A DNA stretch of 64,000 nt from Veillonella parvula (GCF_902810435.1 NZ_LR778174.1:186001-250000), one strand, 5' to 3'; positions 1 to 9,368 are shown, counted from the stretch's first letter. Numbers and translations: made by a program. Notes: a model not told the origin generated them from the letters alone.

Positions 1-1
1 A

Positions 2-316
2 GAACACTTGGAAATCCAATTGCAAGATCCAATGAACTATATGAGCCTCGTTCAAAATGCAGGCTCCGTATTCCTCGGTGCCTATGCGTCTGAGCCATTG
101 GGCGATTATGTAGGTGGTACGAACCACGTATTGCCTACTAGTGGTACGGCGCGATTCTCGTCTCCGTTAGGCGTATATGATTTCGTGAAACGTACATCCT
201 TTACACAATTTACAAAAGAACGTTTAGAAGAAGTGGCAAAACACATTACTTCATTGGCTCGTACGGAAGGTCTCGAAGCGCATGCTCGTGCCATCGAAGT
301 ACGATTTGAAAAATAG
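2..316 (+). CDS. hisD: histidinol dehydrogenase, C-terminal part (cut by window edge)
   Basis: The frame is open from base 2, so the gene begins outside the window; about 104 residues of an enzyme that is usually near 430 residues are seen. HisD carries out the last two steps of histidine synthesis, oxidising L-histidinol to L-histidine with two NAD+. The visible part opens with EHLEIQ and has the conserved stretches NAGSVFLG and [20 protein letters not shown], which belong to the zinc- and substrate-binding end of the family. hisB follows 82 bp downstream, which fits a his operon read on the + strand. Confidence 0.95.
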   Translation, partial: EHLEIQLQDPMNYMSLVQNAGSVFLGAYASEPLGDYVGGTNHVLPTSGTARFSSPLGVYDFVKRTSFTQFTKERLEEVAKHITSLARTEGLEAHARAIEVRFEK

Positions 317-322
317 ATTTGG

Positions 323-344
323 AATCTATATTTAAATATAGATT
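323..344. repeat. 22-bp perfect palindrome after hisD
   Basis: Bases 323-344 form a perfect AT-only-loop palindrome (arms AATCTATATTT). It lies just after the hisD stop and is followed by a second weak hairpin and a T-rich stretch at about 358-380. It may reduce readthrough or protect the mRNA 3' end. It is too AT-rich to call a terminator with confidence. Confidence 0.4.
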
Positions 345-398
345 GAGATAAAGATTGCTATATATTTTTTAATATAGTTTTGATAGATAGAGGTCGCT

Positions 399-989
399 AT
401 GATACGCACAGGTACGGTGCAACGCACCACTCAAGAAACAGATATTACAGTAGAAATTACCCTTGATGGGGTGCAAACGAGCTCCATCTCGACCGGAATA
501 GGCTTCTTTGACCATATGTTGACGCTATTGGCGAAACACGGCCGTTTTGGACTTGTGGTAGAGGCAAAGGGAGATACATATGTGGATGCTCATCATACGG
601 TTGAGGACGTTGGACTTGCATTAGGTCAGGCCTTGGTGAAAGCCCTTGGCGACAAGGCTGGTATCGAGCGCTACGGCGATGCGTGGGTTCCTATGGATGA
701 AGCATTGACACAAGTTGTAATCGATTTGAGCGGTCGTCCATACCTCGTATTCCAAGGGGAATGGAGCACGCCGGTTTTAGGTGGCAACTTTGAAACAGAG
801 TTGGTGGAGGACTTTTTCCAAGCTCTTGCCATGAGCGCTGCTATGAACTTACATGTGCGCAATTTATATGGTCGCAATACACACCACATTATTGAAAGCA
901 TGTTTAAGGCTACGGGACGTGCATTGCGCAAAGCAGTTATTATCAACCCAGATATCCAAGGCGTAAATTCTACAAAGGGCGTTATTTAA
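399..989 (+). CDS. hisB: imidazoleglycerol-phosphate dehydratase
   Basis: This 196-residue protein matches the monofunctional HisB dehydratase, which converts imidazoleglycerol phosphate to imidazoleacetol phosphate in the cytosol. The two Mn-binding His-rich repeats are present: FFDHM at residues 36-40 with DAHHTVED at 63-70, and THHIIE at 161-166. The N-terminal histidinol-phosphatase domain found in enterobacterial HisB is absent, so another enzyme must supply that step. The ATG at 399 follows GAGG at about 389-393. The gene sits between hisD and hisA in one transcription direction. Confidence 0.97.
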   Translation: MIRTGTVQRTTQETDITVEITLDGVQTSSISTGIGFFDHMLTLLAKHGRFGLVVEAKGDTYVDAHHTVEDVGLALGQALVKALGDKAGIERYGDAWVPMDEALTQVVIDLSGRPYLVFQGEWSTPVLGGNFETELVEDFFQALAMSAAMNLHVRNLYGRNTHHIIESMFKATGRALRKAVIINPDIQGVNSTKGVI

Positions 990-1015
990 TACAGTCATTT
1001 AATAAAGGAGAACCT

Positions 1016-1738
1016 ATGATTTTTCCAGCTATAGATTTACAAGATGGGCGCAGTGTTCGCCTCTATAAAGGTGATTTCACACAGGAAACGGTCATCAATC
1101 CTGATCCAGTAAATCAAGCGAAACAATATGAAGCAGCTAAGGTTGGAGCCTTGCACCTCGTTGATTTAGATGGAGCCAAGGCGGGCAAGCCTGTAAATGT
1201 AGACATTGTAAAAACAGTGCGTGCAGCTTTCACAGGTATCCTTGAAATTGGAGGTGGCATTCGAGATAAAGAGGCCGTTGACCTCTATTTAGGCTTGGGC
1301 GTAGGTCGGGTTATCTTAGGATCTGTAGCGCTTAAAAATCCGGAATTTACAAAGCAGGTTATCGCTGAATACGGTGCGGAGCGTATCGTTATCGGTGTAG
1401 ATGGAAAAAATGGCAAGGTCGCCGCTGAAGGTTGGCTCGACCAATCCGACGTGCCGATGACCGATTTAATCGGTGCCATGGTTGAAGGTGGGGCAAAGTA
1501 TTTCATCGTTACCGATGTAGACCGAGACGGTACGATGCAGGGCGCCAATGAAGAGCTACTTGGTAATTTGCAAAAAGAATTTCCTACAGCACGCATCGTT
1601 GCTTCTGGGGGTGTTCGTAATCTAGGGGATGTTAAATCCCTTGAACAAAAAGGTGTTATGGATAGCATCGTTGGTAAGGCTCTGTACGAGGGCACGATTA
1701 CGCTAGAGGAAATCGCCGAGTACAATCAGCAGAAATAA
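1016..1738 (+). CDS. hisA: phosphoribosylformimino-5-aminoimidazole carboxamide ribotide isomerase
   Basis: HisA is a 240-residue (beta/alpha)8 barrel that catalyses the Amadori rearrangement of ProFAR to PRFAR. The N-terminal catalytic Asp lies in IDLQDG (Asp7) and the second catalytic Asp lies in VIGVDGKNG near residue 128. Phosphate-binding glycine motifs are visible at EIGGGIR and ASGGVR. AAAGGAG immediately before the ATG supports the start. The product goes to HisF/HisH, which are also encoded in this cluster. The gap after hisA (1739-1911) is filled by a degenerate tandem repeat rather than by a gene. Confidence 0.97.
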   Translation: MIFPAIDLQDGRSVRLYKGDFTQETVINPDPVNQAKQYEAAKVGALHLVDLDGAKAGKPVNVDIVKTVRAAFTGILEIGGGIRDKEAVDLYLGLGVGRVILGSVALKNPEFTKQVIAEYGAERIVIGVDGKNGKVAAEGWLDQSDVPMTDLIGAMVEGGAKYFIVTDVDRDGTMQGANEELLGNLQKEFPTARIVASGGVRNLGDVKSLEQKGVMDSIVGKALYEGTITLEEIAEYNQQK

Positions 1739-1777
1739 TAGAAATGATTGTGATGCTATTAAATTAATTATTGGCTG

Positions 1778-1900
1778 TAACCAATGGAATATTGTGCATA
1801 ATCAATAAATATATTGTGTATAGTCAATGAAATATGTTGAGTATAACTGTTGAAATGTATTAAGCGTAACCGCTGAATTATATTGAGTGACACTCGATGG
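1778..1900. repeat. degenerate 21-23 bp tandem repeat, five copies, between hisA and hisF
   Basis: Five imperfect units start at 1778, 1799, 1821, 1844 and 1867. Each begins TAA/TAG, has a central TGAAATAT-like part and ends with TTGAGTA-like bases; a partial sixth unit reaches into the hisF ribosome binding site. No open frame or promoter-like signal stands out. Slippage-generated spacer DNA is the simplest reading. Confidence 0.7.
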
Positions 1901-1911
1901 AAAGGAGCTTT

Positions 1912-2670
1912 ATGTTAGCGAAACGGATTATCCCCTGTCTTGATGTAGATGACGGACGCGTAAAAAAAGGGGTTAACTTTGTAAATCTCGTAGACGTAGG
2001 CAGTCCCGTAGACATTGCGGCCTCCTATGAGCAACAACAAGCAGATGAGCTGGTATTCTTAGATATTACGGCCACCGTTGATGCGCGGACCACTATGCGC
2101 GATGTGGTTCAAGAAATCTCCACACAAGTATTTATGCCACTCACCGTGGGGGGTGGTATCAAGAGTATTAAAGATATGACGGCTTTGTTGAAAGCTGGTG
2201 CGGACAAGGTATCTTTGAACTCCGCGGCTCTCGCTAACCCTGAGCTCATCACAGAAGGGGCTCAAAAATTTGGCAATCAATGTATGGTGGTAGCTATTGA
2301 TGTGAAAACCGATGAAGAAACTGGTGAATGGTATGCTTACACTCATGGCGGTCGTAAGCGTACAGAGTGGAAAGCTCTAGACTGGGCTAAAGAGGCCGTA
2401 GCTCGTGGCGCAGGGGAATTACTAGTGACGAGCATGGATAAAGATGGCACGAAATCTGGCTTTGATATTGAACTATATAAGGCTCTAGAGTCCGTCGTAA
2501 ATGTACCTATCATTGCATCTGGAGGGGCAGGTAAGGTTGAGGATTTTGTAGATCTCTTTAAGCAAACCAGCGTTACCGGTGCACTGGCGGCATCTATATT
2601 CCACTTCGGAGAAGTTAAAATTCCTGAACTCAAACAAGTACTACGAGCTCACGGAATTACAGTACGCTAA
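1912..2670 (+). CDS. hisF: imidazole glycerol phosphate synthase, cyclase subunit
   Basis: HisF is a 252-residue (beta/alpha)8 barrel that uses ammonia from HisH to turn PRFAR into imidazoleglycerol phosphate and AICAR. The N-terminus [15 protein letters not shown] is the family signature and includes catalytic Asp11; a second catalytic Asp lies in VVAIDVKTD near residue 130. Glycine phosphate-binding motifs are VGGGI and ASGGAG. A start at 1897 is possible, but AAAGGAG at 1901-1907 lies inside that extension and is placed correctly for ATG 1912, so 1912 is preferred. Its glutaminase partner hisH is not adjacent but lies four genes downstream. Confidence 0.97.
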   Translation: MLAKRIIPCLDVDDGRVKKGVNFVNLVDVGSPVDIAASYEQQQADELVFLDITATVDARTTMRDVVQEISTQVFMPLTVGGGIKSIKDMTALLKAGADKVSLNSAALANPELITEGAQKFGNQCMVVAIDVKTDEETGEWYAYTHGGRKRTEWKALDWAKEAVARGAGELLVTSMDKDGTKSGFDIELYKALESVVNVPIIASGGAGKVEDFVDLFKQTSVTGALAASIFHFGEVKIPELKQVLRAHGITVR

Positions 2671-2837
2671 AACAGATTTAAAAAATTATTATCTCTCGTA
2701 AGTTTTTTACTAGTCTATATGTTCAGAGTTAGTTAAATAGTTTATTTATAGATAAATAGAATAGAAATAGCAATAGATAGAGATATAAGCTAATATAGGA
2801 TAACAGATTGGTGATTACTTTTAAAAAAGGATAGAAT

Positions 2838-3155
2838 ATGAAACCGGATTTTGAAAAAGGAAATGGTTTGTTGCCAACGGTTGTGCAGGATGCAGAGACT
2901 AAGGACGTCCTCATGGTGGCGTGGATGAACGAAGAAAGCTTTCACAAGACACTGGAAACAAGGGAAACGTGGTTTTGGTCTCGATCTCGTCAAGAACTAT
3001 GGCATAAGGGTGGCACTAGCGGTAATGTGCAGCACGTGGTGAGCATGGCCCTAGATTGTGATGGCGATACCTTGCTCATTCAAGTTAAGCCGGAAGGTCC
3101 TGCCTGTCATACTGGGCGTACAAGCTGTTTCTTTAATAAAGTAGAACGGAGTTAA
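2838..3155 (+). CDS. hisI: phosphoribosyl-AMP cyclohydrolase
   Basis: This 105-residue protein opens the adenine ring of phosphoribosyl-AMP, the third step of histidine synthesis. It shows the conserved [10 protein letters not shown], the [16 protein letters not shown] motif, the metal-binding DCDGD and the Cys motif [13 protein letters not shown] that binds Zn. Many bacteria fuse this domain to HisE; here they are separate genes two bases apart, so they are very probably translationally coupled. AAAAAGGA before the ATG serves as ribosome binding site. Confidence 0.97.
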   Translation: MKPDFEKGNGLLPTVVQDAETKDVLMVAWMNEESFHKTLETRETWFWSRSRQELWHKGGTSGNVQHVVSMALDCDGDTLLIQVKPEGPACHTGRTSCFFNKVERS

Positions 3156-3157
3156 AC

Positions 3158-3484
3158 ATGGCACAGCAAACACTGAACGAATTATACGAAATTATTAAAA
3201 ACCGCAAGGTACAGCCAAAGGAAGGTTCTTATACGAATTATTTATTCGACAAAGGACTCGATAAAATCTTGAAAAAAGTTGGTGAAGAGGCTACAGAGGT
3301 AGTAATCGCCGCAAAAAATGAAGATCCACAGGAACTGATTTACGAAACGGCAGACGTGTTATATCACTTGCTTGTGTTATTAGCGGAGAAAAATATTCCA
3401 TACGAAGCCATTGAAGCAGAGCTAGCGAGCCGCGAAGGGGTTGTTAGCAAGACTACGGATCGACCAGAAATTACAAACTTATAA
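3158..3484 (+). CDS. hisE: phosphoribosyl-ATP pyrophosphatase
   Basis: HisE hydrolyses phosphoribosyl-ATP to phosphoribosyl-AMP and pyrophosphate, the second step of the pathway. The 108-residue all-alpha MazG-like fold is recognised by GSYTNYLFDKGLDKILKK, the acidic metal-binding motif GEEATEVVIAAKN and ETADVLYHLLVLL. GGAG (within AACGGAG) lies at the end of hisI, so the two genes should be expressed together. No fusion or truncation is seen. Confidence 0.96.
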   Translation: MAQQTLNELYEIIKNRKVQPKEGSYTNYLFDKGLDKILKKVGEEATEVVIAAKNEDPQELIYETADVLYHLLVLLAEKNIPYEAIEAELASREGVVSKTTDRPEITNL

Positions 3485-3530
3485 TGTATTTCCTATTATG
3501 AGCTCGGGCATATGAGCTCTGGTGAGTTCA

Positions 3531-3566
3531 TATGTGTTTTATGTGTTATATGTGTTATATGCGTTA
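3531..3566. repeat. 9-bp tandem repeat, four copies, before hisC
   Basis: Four consecutive units, TATGTGTTT, TATGTGTTA, TATGTGTTA and TATGCGTTA, fill 3531-3566. They lie directly upstream of the hisC ribosome binding site (GAAAGGA at about 3579-3585). No function is evident. Confidence 0.75.
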
Positions 3567-3591
3567 AGAAAATAGTTAGAAAGGATAGCCT

Positions 3592-4668
3592 ATGAAAGAG
3601 ATAATTCGCACATTGAAACCTTATATACCTGAGGAGCCGGCTGAAGCGGTGAAAGAGCGCCTTGGTGTAGAGCGATTGGTGCGCTTGTCGGCGAATGAAA
3701 ATCCTTACGGTACATCGCCATTGGTACGGGAGGCTATTCTTAGCTATGTAACCCATAATGATGCCAACTACTATCCGGATGGCAACGCCTCCGATTTGCG
3801 TATGAAACTCGCTGACTACTGGCAGGTACAACCTGAGCAACTCGTCATCGGAGTAGGTCTCGATGAGGTCATCGCCATGGTCAATAAAACATTGATTACT
3901 GCTGGTGACTCCATCGTAGTAAGCGTGCCAGCCTTCTCGGAATATGCCTTGAATGGCCTCGTGGAAGGTGCTGAGGTTCGCGAGGTGCCAGCTGATTTTG
4001 AAACGGGACAGTATGATTTTTCTGCTCTCGTGAAAGCTGTAGATGAAACGACACGCGTCGTGTGGATTTGCAATCCTAATAATCCAACAGGTACCTATGA
4101 GTCTGTTGAAGATATCCGCAAATTTGTAGCAGCTATACCAAAGGAAACCTTGGTCATCATAGACGAGGCGTATATCGATTTTGTTACCTCCGTAGCAGTT
4201 CCTACGGCACGTGCGCTCTTGGATGAATTCCCTAATGTGGCTATCATGCGTACCTTCTCGAAAGCCTATGGCCTTGCCAATTACCGTGTAGGTTACATGA
4301 TGACACTTATAGAATTGGCAAATTATATGCAAGCCATTCGCTTGCCGTATAATTTGAATACCTTATCTCAAGTGGCTGCAGAAGCCGCTTTCGGTGATCA
4401 AGAATTCGTGGCAAGAACGGTCTCTCAAAATGCAGAGGAACGGGCAAAATGGGAAAGCCTCTTTGATGAGCTAGGTATTCATTACTATAAGAGTGAGGCC
4501 AATTTTATTTTCTTTGCAGCGCCTGATGCGGAAGGTCTTGCAGATGCTTGGCTCAAATCAGGTTACCAAGTGCGCCGAGGTCAACGAGAAGGATGGTTAC
4601 GCCTTACGATTCCTATGTCTCAAGATGGGGATGTTATGCGTAAGATATTAAGAGACTTCATGAATTAA
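3592..4668 (+). CDS. hisC: histidinol-phosphate aminotransferase
   Basis: This 358-residue class I/II PLP aminotransferase makes L-histidinol phosphate from imidazoleacetol phosphate and glutamate. Family features are SANENPYG near the N-terminus, CNPNNPTG, IIDEAYIDF, and the PLP lysine in RTFSKAYGLANYRVG (Lys224). The closing RRGQREGWLRLTIP is also typical. The ATG follows GAAAGGA. The gene lies inside the his cluster, which argues for this role over the related aromatic aminotransferases. Confidence 0.95.
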   Translation: MKEIIRTLKPYIPEEPAEAVKERLGVERLVRLSANENPYGTSPLVREAILSYVTHNDANYYPDGNASDLRMKLADYWQVQPEQLVIGVGLDEVIAMVNKTLITAGDSIVVSVPAFSEYALNGLVEGAEVREVPADFETGQYDFSALVKAVDETTRVVWICNPNNPTGTYESVEDIRKFVAAIPKETLVIIDEAYIDFVTSVAVPTARALLDEFPNVAIMRTFSKAYGLANYRVGYMMTLIELANYMQAIRLPYNLNTLSQVAAEAAFGDQEFVARTVSQNAEERAKWESLFDELGIHYYKSEANFIFFAAPDAEGLADAWLKSGYQVRRGQREGWLRLTIPMSQDGDVMRKILRDFMN

Positions 4669-4746
4669 TTCGTACAGAATAACATACAATTCGTAATACG
4701 TTTTGTTTAATCTTATCGTGTTTTACCCTATAGAATGGAGTTTATT

Positions 4747-5373
4747 ATGATTGCCATTATAGATTATGATGCAGGGAATACCTTCAATGTCCAGAAAGCT
4801 TTAGCTTACATTGGTCTTGATGCAGTGCTAACGGCGGATTCGGCGACTATATTAAATGCTGATGGTGTTCTCTTGCCAGGTGTAGGCGCATATGCGCCGG
4901 CGATGGCAGTTCTAAAAGAGCGTAGTATAGTCGATGTCATCTATGAAGTAGTAAAACGGGAAATACCTTTACTAGGTATTTGTTTAGGCATGCAACTTTT
5001 ATTTGAAGAATCTGAAGAATACGGGCCAACTCCTGGTTTAGGACTTATTCCCGGTAAGGTAAAAGAAATCCCTCGCGATCTAGGTCTTAGCGTGCCTCAT
5101 ATGGGTTGGAATAAAAATGTAGTACACCAGCCTCATAGTGCTTTTAGCAATGTAGATGATCAATATACATATTTCGTCCATTCCTATTATGTGGATACAG
5201 ATCCTGAATATATCATATCTACTGCAAATTATGGTATCGATGTACCTGGCATTGTAGAACGAGGTAGAGTATATGGAATGCAATTCCATCCTGAAAAAAG
5301 CGGTGTCGTAGGTCTAAATTTGTTGCGTACATTTGGGACTATTACAAAAACTTATAGAGCAGCAGGAGAATAG
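4747..5373 (+). CDS. hisH: imidazole glycerol phosphate synthase, glutaminase subunit
   Basis: HisH is a 208-residue class I glutamine amidotransferase that feeds ammonia to HisF. The nucleophile Cys79 lies in LLGICLGMQLLFE, the oxyanion region in LPGVGAY, and the catalytic His-Glu pair in MQFHPEKSG near residue 180. An ATG at 4735 is in frame, but TGGAG at 4736-4740 is placed as a ribosome binding site for ATG 4747, which also gives the usual MIAIIDYDAGN start. It is the last gene of the his cluster; a hairpin at 5434-5473 follows. Confidence 0.95.
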   Translation: MIAIIDYDAGNTFNVQKALAYIGLDAVLTADSATILNADGVLLPGVGAYAPAMAVLKERSIVDVIYEVVKREIPLLGICLGMQLLFEESEEYGPTPGLGLIPGKVKEIPRDLGLSVPHMGWNKNVVHQPHSAFSNVDDQYTYFVHSYYVDTDPEYIISTANYGIDVPGIVERGRVYGMQFHPEKSGVVGLNLLRTFGTITKTYRAAGE

Positions 5374-5433
5374 GGATATAGCTATCTTTCATTACAGATA
5401 GGAATAAGTCATTCAGTAACCAATATATCTAGG

Positions 5434-5473
5434 ATAATAACGGCATCTCATAGGTAGAGAATGCCGTTATTAT
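5434..5473 (+). terminator. probable terminator of the his operon
   Basis: A perfect 13-bp stem (ATAATAACGGCAT, 5434-5446, with 5461-5473) closes a 14-base loop that can pair further. The downstream tract is only moderately T-rich, so efficiency is uncertain. It lies 60 bp after hisH and before the cstA promoter. Confidence 0.7.
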
Positions 5474-5515
5474 GCTTTATAGTTATACTTAACTTTCAAA
5501 ATGAGAAATTAATAA

Positions 5516-5543
5516 TTGACACCTTGTTGATTAGTTATACAAT
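5516..5543 (+). promoter_or_regulatory. promoter of cstA
   Basis: TTGACA (5516-5521) and TACAAT (5538-5543) are separated by 16 bp. The predicted transcript start is near 5550, about 105 bp before the cstA start. An imperfect palindrome, ATGTTGTAAGTACTAACAT (5547-5565), overlaps the start site and could be an operator. Confidence 0.6.
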
Positions 5544-5654
5544 AATGTTGTAAGTACTAACATTTTAGGAAGCCATTGTGGCATGGATACGATACATAAG
5601 TTTTATCAGTAATATTCATATACTCCATGTCACGTGATTATTGGAGGTGTTTAT

Positions 5655-7487
5655 ATGGTTATGAATGGTATTTACTTAGTTATTGCCTCCGCGTGTATTC
5701 TAATTTTAGCGTACCGCTTTTATGGGGCTTTTATAGCGGCTAAGGTACTGACATTGGATCAATATCGTCCAACGCCAGCTATGGTTCACAATGATGGTCA
5801 CGATTACGTGCCAACCAACAAATGGGTAACCTTTGGTCATCACTTTGCAGCAATTGCTGGTGCAGGTCCACTTGTAGGTCCTGTTATCGCAGCACAGTTT
5901 GGGTATTTGCCTGGGGCATTATGGATTCTTATAGGTTCCGTATTAGCTGGTGCTGTACATGATATGGTTATCTTGTTTGCTTCCGTTCGTTACGATGGTA
6001 AATCGATTGCGGATATTGCTCGCGAAGAAATCAGTAAACTTGCTGGTTTTGGTGCTATGCTCGCTACCTTATTCCTATTGATCATTACCCTTGCTGGTAT
6101 GGCTGTAGTAGTAGCTAATGCATTGCATAACTCTCCTTGGGGATTCTTCTCCGTATTTGCTACTATTCCAATCGCTATTTTTATTGGTATTTATTTGAAA
6201 TGGTTGCGTCCTGGTAAAATTCAAGAGGCGACTATTATTGGGGTAGCCTTAATCTTCGCAGCCATCATCTACGGTCCAAATGTAGCGGCTAGCGAATATG
6301 CATCTTGGTTCACATACGACTTGCAAACCATTGAAATTATGCTTGCTGTGTATGGTTTCTTCGCAGCTGCATTGCCAGTATGGTTGTTACTTGCTCCTCG
6401 TGACTATTTGTCCACATACCTTAAAATCGGTACAATCGGCGCATTGGCACTTGGTATTATCATTGTAATGCCTGAAATTCAAATGCCAGCTGTAACTCCT
6501 TACATCTGGGGCGGCGGTCCTGTATTGAAAGGTTCCGTATTCCCTTACATCTTCATTACTATCGCATGTGGTGCGTTATCTGGCTTCCATACTGTTATTG
6601 CTACTGGTACAACACCTAAAATGCTTACTAATGAACGAGAAATCTTACCTATCGGTTATGGTGCGATGTTAACAGAAGGCTTCATCGCTATGATGGCGTT
6701 GATTGCTGCTACTGCATTGCATCCAGATGATTACTTTGCGATTAACTCTACAGTTGAGTCATTCAAAGCTTTAGGCCTTCAAGTCCATGAATTGCCAGCA
6801 TTGTCTGCAATGGTTGGTGAAGACTTGATGCACCGTCCTGGTGGCGCCGTATCCCTTGCAGTAGGTATGGCTCATATCTTCTCCAGATTGCCTAACATGG
6901 ATCACTTGATGGGTTACTGGTATCATTTCTGTATCATGTTCGAAGCATTGTTCATCATGACATTAATCGATGCTGGTACTCGTGTAGGTCGTTACTTACT
7001 TCAAGAATTATTAGGTCATTTCCATCCTAAATTCAACGACCAACACTGGGCTCCTGGTGTGTATGGTTGTGCTGCTTTAATTTGTATCTTGTGGGGCTAC
7101 CTAGTTCTACAAGGTAATATCGGTATTATCTGGCCTCTATTCGGCGTATCAAACCAATTATTAGGTACCATGACATTGGCCGTAGGTACTACAGTTATTA
7201 TGAGACTTGGCCGCAAACGCTATGCTTGGGTAACAGGTATTCCTTGTATCTTAATGGCTATCGTTGCTATTGCAGCAGATTTTGAAAACGTATTTAACAG
7301 CTATATCCCAGCTGGTAAATGGATTCTAGTAGTATTTAGTGCGGCTATGTTCCTCATGATCCTTATCGTATTAATTGAAGCTGTACGCAGCTGGATTCGC
7401 TTGTCCAATATTCCTCAAGATTATCGGACTCAAGCTGAAATCGAAGCTGAAAGCCTTGTAAAATATGGTAAAGAAGTAAAAGCATAA
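5655..7487 (+). CDS. cstA: CstA-family carbon starvation transporter
   Basis: The 610-residue polytopic inner-membrane protein matches the CstA family, whose studied members import peptides or pyruvate. Typical motifs are TPAMVHNDGHDYVPTNKW, the GHHFAAIAGAGPLVGPV loop near residue 70, GSVLAGAVHDM, and SGFHTVIATGTTPKM in the second half. Some 15 hydrophobic segments are seen. GGAGG (5643-5647) supports ATG 5655 over the upstream in-frame ATG 5634. Family length is 600-700 residues, so the gene is complete. It is a single-gene unit with its own promoter and a strong terminator. Confidence 0.9.
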   Translation: MVMNGIYLVIASACILILAYRFYGAFIAAKVLTLDQYRPTPAMVHNDGHDYVPTNKWVTFGHHFAAIAGAGPLVGPVIAAQFGYLPGALWILIGSVLAGAVHDMVILFASVRYDGKSIADIAREEISKLAGFGAMLATLFLLIITLAGMAVVVANALHNSPWGFFSVFATIPIAIFIGIYLKWLRPGKIQEATIIGVALIFAAIIYGPNVAASEYASWFTYDLQTIEIMLAVYGFFAAALPVWLLLAPRDYLSTYLKIGTIGALALGIIIVMPEIQMPAVTPYIWGGGPVLKGSVFPYIFITIACGALSGFHTVIATGTTPKMLTNEREILPIGYGAMLTEGFIAMMALIAATALHPDDYFAINSTVESFKALGLQVHELPALSAMVGEDLMHRPGGAVSLAVGMAHIFSRLPNMDHLMGYWYHFCIMFEALFIMTLIDAGTRVGRYLLQELLGHFHPKFNDQHWAPGVYGCAALICILWGYLVLQGNIGIIWPLFGVSNQLLGTMTLAVGTTVIMRLGRKRYAWVTGIPCILMAIVAIAADFENVFNSYIPAGKWILVVFSAAMFLMILIVLIEAVRSWIRLSNIPQDYRTQAEIEAESLVKYGKEVKA

Positions 7488-7507
7488 GATTGATTATTGC
7501 AATATAT

Positions 7508-7537
7508 AAAGTGCACTCACATTTGTGGGTGCACTTT
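7508..7537 (+). terminator. terminator after cstA
   Basis: AAAGTGCACTCAC pairs with GTGGGTGCACTTT around an ATTT loop and is followed by a short T run. This is a canonical intrinsic terminator 20 bp after the cstA stop. Confidence 0.9.
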
Positions 7538-7583
7538 TAATCTATAAATTTGCTGTCTTTTTTATAAAATAGTTAGGTAATGG

Positions 7584-7623
7584 CGCCTTGCATGCAGAGT
7601 TTTCTGTGAGCAAGGCGATTTTT
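7584..7623 (+). terminator. second hairpin with T tract in the cstA-AsmA gap
   Basis: CGCCTTGC (7584-7591) pairs perfectly with GCAAGGCG (7610-7617) and is followed by ATTTTT. The 18-base loop is long. It may be a backup terminator for cstA. Confidence 0.6.
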
Positions 7624-7695
7624 GTATGGAAAAGAGTTTCTTATGGTCAATATGATTGATACAGGCAACACCACATGGGTATTGTGATTTGAACA

Positions 7696-7704
7696 TGTTA
7701 TAAT
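7696..7704 (+). promoter_or_regulatory. extended -10 promoter directly before the AsmA-like gene
   Basis: TGTTATAAT at 7696-7704 is an extended -10 box (TG-N-TATAAT) without a good -35. The expected transcript start, about 7 bases after the box, coincides with the ATG at 7711. The mRNA may therefore be leaderless or carry a leader of only a few bases. Confidence 0.5.
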
Positions 7705-7710
7705 AGGGCT

Positions 7711-9336
7711 ATGAAACATTATATACGTTCTTATTGGACAAAATATAAACAATTGTATAAGAAAGGCCTAAAAGGCATTGCTGCCTTTCTTGCCATTGGA
7801 GCGATTATAGTCTTTGTACTAGCAACCATTGCTAGTCGTGGAATGGGCGTTATTTTTAATGAGGTTATGGCTCGACAAACTATGATGCGCGGTACGGTTA
7901 CTGTTGAAAGTTTATCTGCTACCCCGTGGGGGACTCTGACTTTTACAGGCCTTGTTTGGAAGGACCCAGAAGGACATGAGTTGTTCAATGCACCAAGCGG
8001 GAAAGTCCGCGTCAATATGTGGGATGTGGTGACACGTAACTTTAAGTCCTCTGCTATCAAAGGCATTGAATTAGATAATGCGGTTATAGTCATTGATTTG
8101 GACGATAATAATCGGTTAGATTTCGCGCCCATATCTCCAGATGTAAATAAACCAATTAATGAGGTAGAGCCTCGTCCGAAAGCACCTAAAAAGACCACAC
8201 AAGAACGGCAAGAGGAACTAGGTAAGAAAGTACGTAACTTTAATTGGCAAGGTCAACATTTAGATCTTAAGATTACACTTAGAAATAGTCAGTTAGAGGT
8301 CTTTAATAGAAACCGCCATTATGTGATAAAGAATGTAAACTCAAAAATTGATCTTGATAGTAAGAGGGTCATTCGTATCGATATGGAAACGGGCAAATTT
8401 GGTGGTACAGCCATAGGGGATGGTCTCGTATTAAAAGGTCGTGTAGATTTAAAGGATGTTTTAAAGCATCGCATGCCTCAACTGGATCTACAATTTGATG
8501 TGAAAGGGGTGGATCCATCATCACTAGGCTTTGGTGAGAATATTCATGATGCCATGACCTTGCTTACAAAGGTAACAGGCGATTTTAACCGTCCTTTTGC
8601 TAAAGGTCGTGTGACGATGCCTATTTTACGGATTCCTGCACTTACTTTTGAGAATGTAGTAGGAGATGTGACGTACCAAGATGGTATTTTGAATTTTGAA
8701 AACGTTAGTGCCAATGTATACAGCGGTAAATTGGAGGCTAAGGGTGTATATAATTTGGACACTCGAGCCTATACGATTACAGGCGTAGCAAAGGATTTAG
8801 ATAGTAGTGTAGCCCTCAAGGCTCCTGAGTTTCTCGTGCCCGTATCGGCAAATTTGAACTTTAAAAGTGAAGGCCAACCTCGAGATATGGAGGTATGGGG
8901 TAACTTCTGGTCTGGTGAAGGGCACTATATGCTAATTCCGATTCAAAGCATTACGGGAAACTTTCACAATAAAGGGCGGCATTTATCCTTTAGCGATGTG
9001 AACGTACATACGAAAATCACCACTATCACTACGGATGCTCTGCGTATCGATGATGGACAGCTCACGATGGGGCCGCTTAATATTACTTCTCACGGGGGTA
9101 GTAATTTCATTCTGTATGATGAGTCATTTGATGAAATTGATGAAAATATGACTCGCATTAAAGATGATATGAAACAAGCTAGGGAAAATAGTAGACGTGC
9201 TTCTGACTCTGCAAAAGACATCGACAAATCTGGCCTTACAGCGCCGGACATAAAAGAATCCATGAAGGATCTGAAGCGGAGTATGGATACGGCAAAAGAT
9301 AGTATAGATAATCTGTCAAAAAACAGTAAGCAATAA
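7711..9336 (+). CDS. AsmA-like envelope protein
   Basis: The 541-residue protein has a basic N-terminus, one membrane anchor (about residues 23-42, IAAFLAIGAIIVFVLATIAS) and a long beta-rich extracytoplasmic part with repeated strands such as LKGRVDLKDVL and NFENVSANVYSGKLEAKGVY. This layout is that of the AsmA/TamB superfamily, whose members are thought to move or organise lipids between the membranes of diderm bacteria. The last 70 residues (TRIKDDMKQARENSRRASDS onwards) form a charged helical tail. The exact subfamily is not clear. Only a weak AGGG precedes the ATG. Confidence 0.65.
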   Translation: MKHYIRSYWTKYKQLYKKGLKGIAAFLAIGAIIVFVLATIASRGMGVIFNEVMARQTMMRGTVTVESLSATPWGTLTFTGLVWKDPEGHELFNAPSGKVRVNMWDVVTRNFKSSAIKGIELDNAVIVIDLDDNNRLDFAPISPDVNKPINEVEPRPKAPKKTTQERQEELGKKVRNFNWQGQHLDLKITLRNSQLEVFNRNRHYVIKNVNSKIDLDSKRVIRIDMETGKFGGTAIGDGLVLKGRVDLKDVLKHRMPQLDLQFDVKGVDPSSLGFGENIHDAMTLLTKVTGDFNRPFAKGRVTMPILRIPALTFENVVGDVTYQDGILNFENVSANVYSGKLEAKGVYNLDTRAYTITGVAKDLDSSVALKAPEFLVPVSANLNFKSEGQPRDMEVWGNFWSGEGHYMLIPIQSITGNFHNKGRHLSFSDVNVHTKITTITTDALRIDDGQLTMGPLNITSHGGSNFILYDESFDEIDENMTRIKDDMKQARENSRRASDSAKDIDKSGLTAPDIKESMKDLKRSMDTAKDSIDNLSKNSKQ

Positions 9337-9368
9337 ACTGTATTGAGCTGTAAAGGGTAAGAAGTAAT

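Noticed and set aside
3496-4332. Long open frame of 278 codons on the minus strand across hisC
   Set aside because: It is antisense to a clear hisC with all motifs, has no family-like sequence and no ribosome binding site.
5174-5289. Minus-strand frame within hisH
   Set aside because: It is a shadow of a well-conserved hisH with no independent signals.
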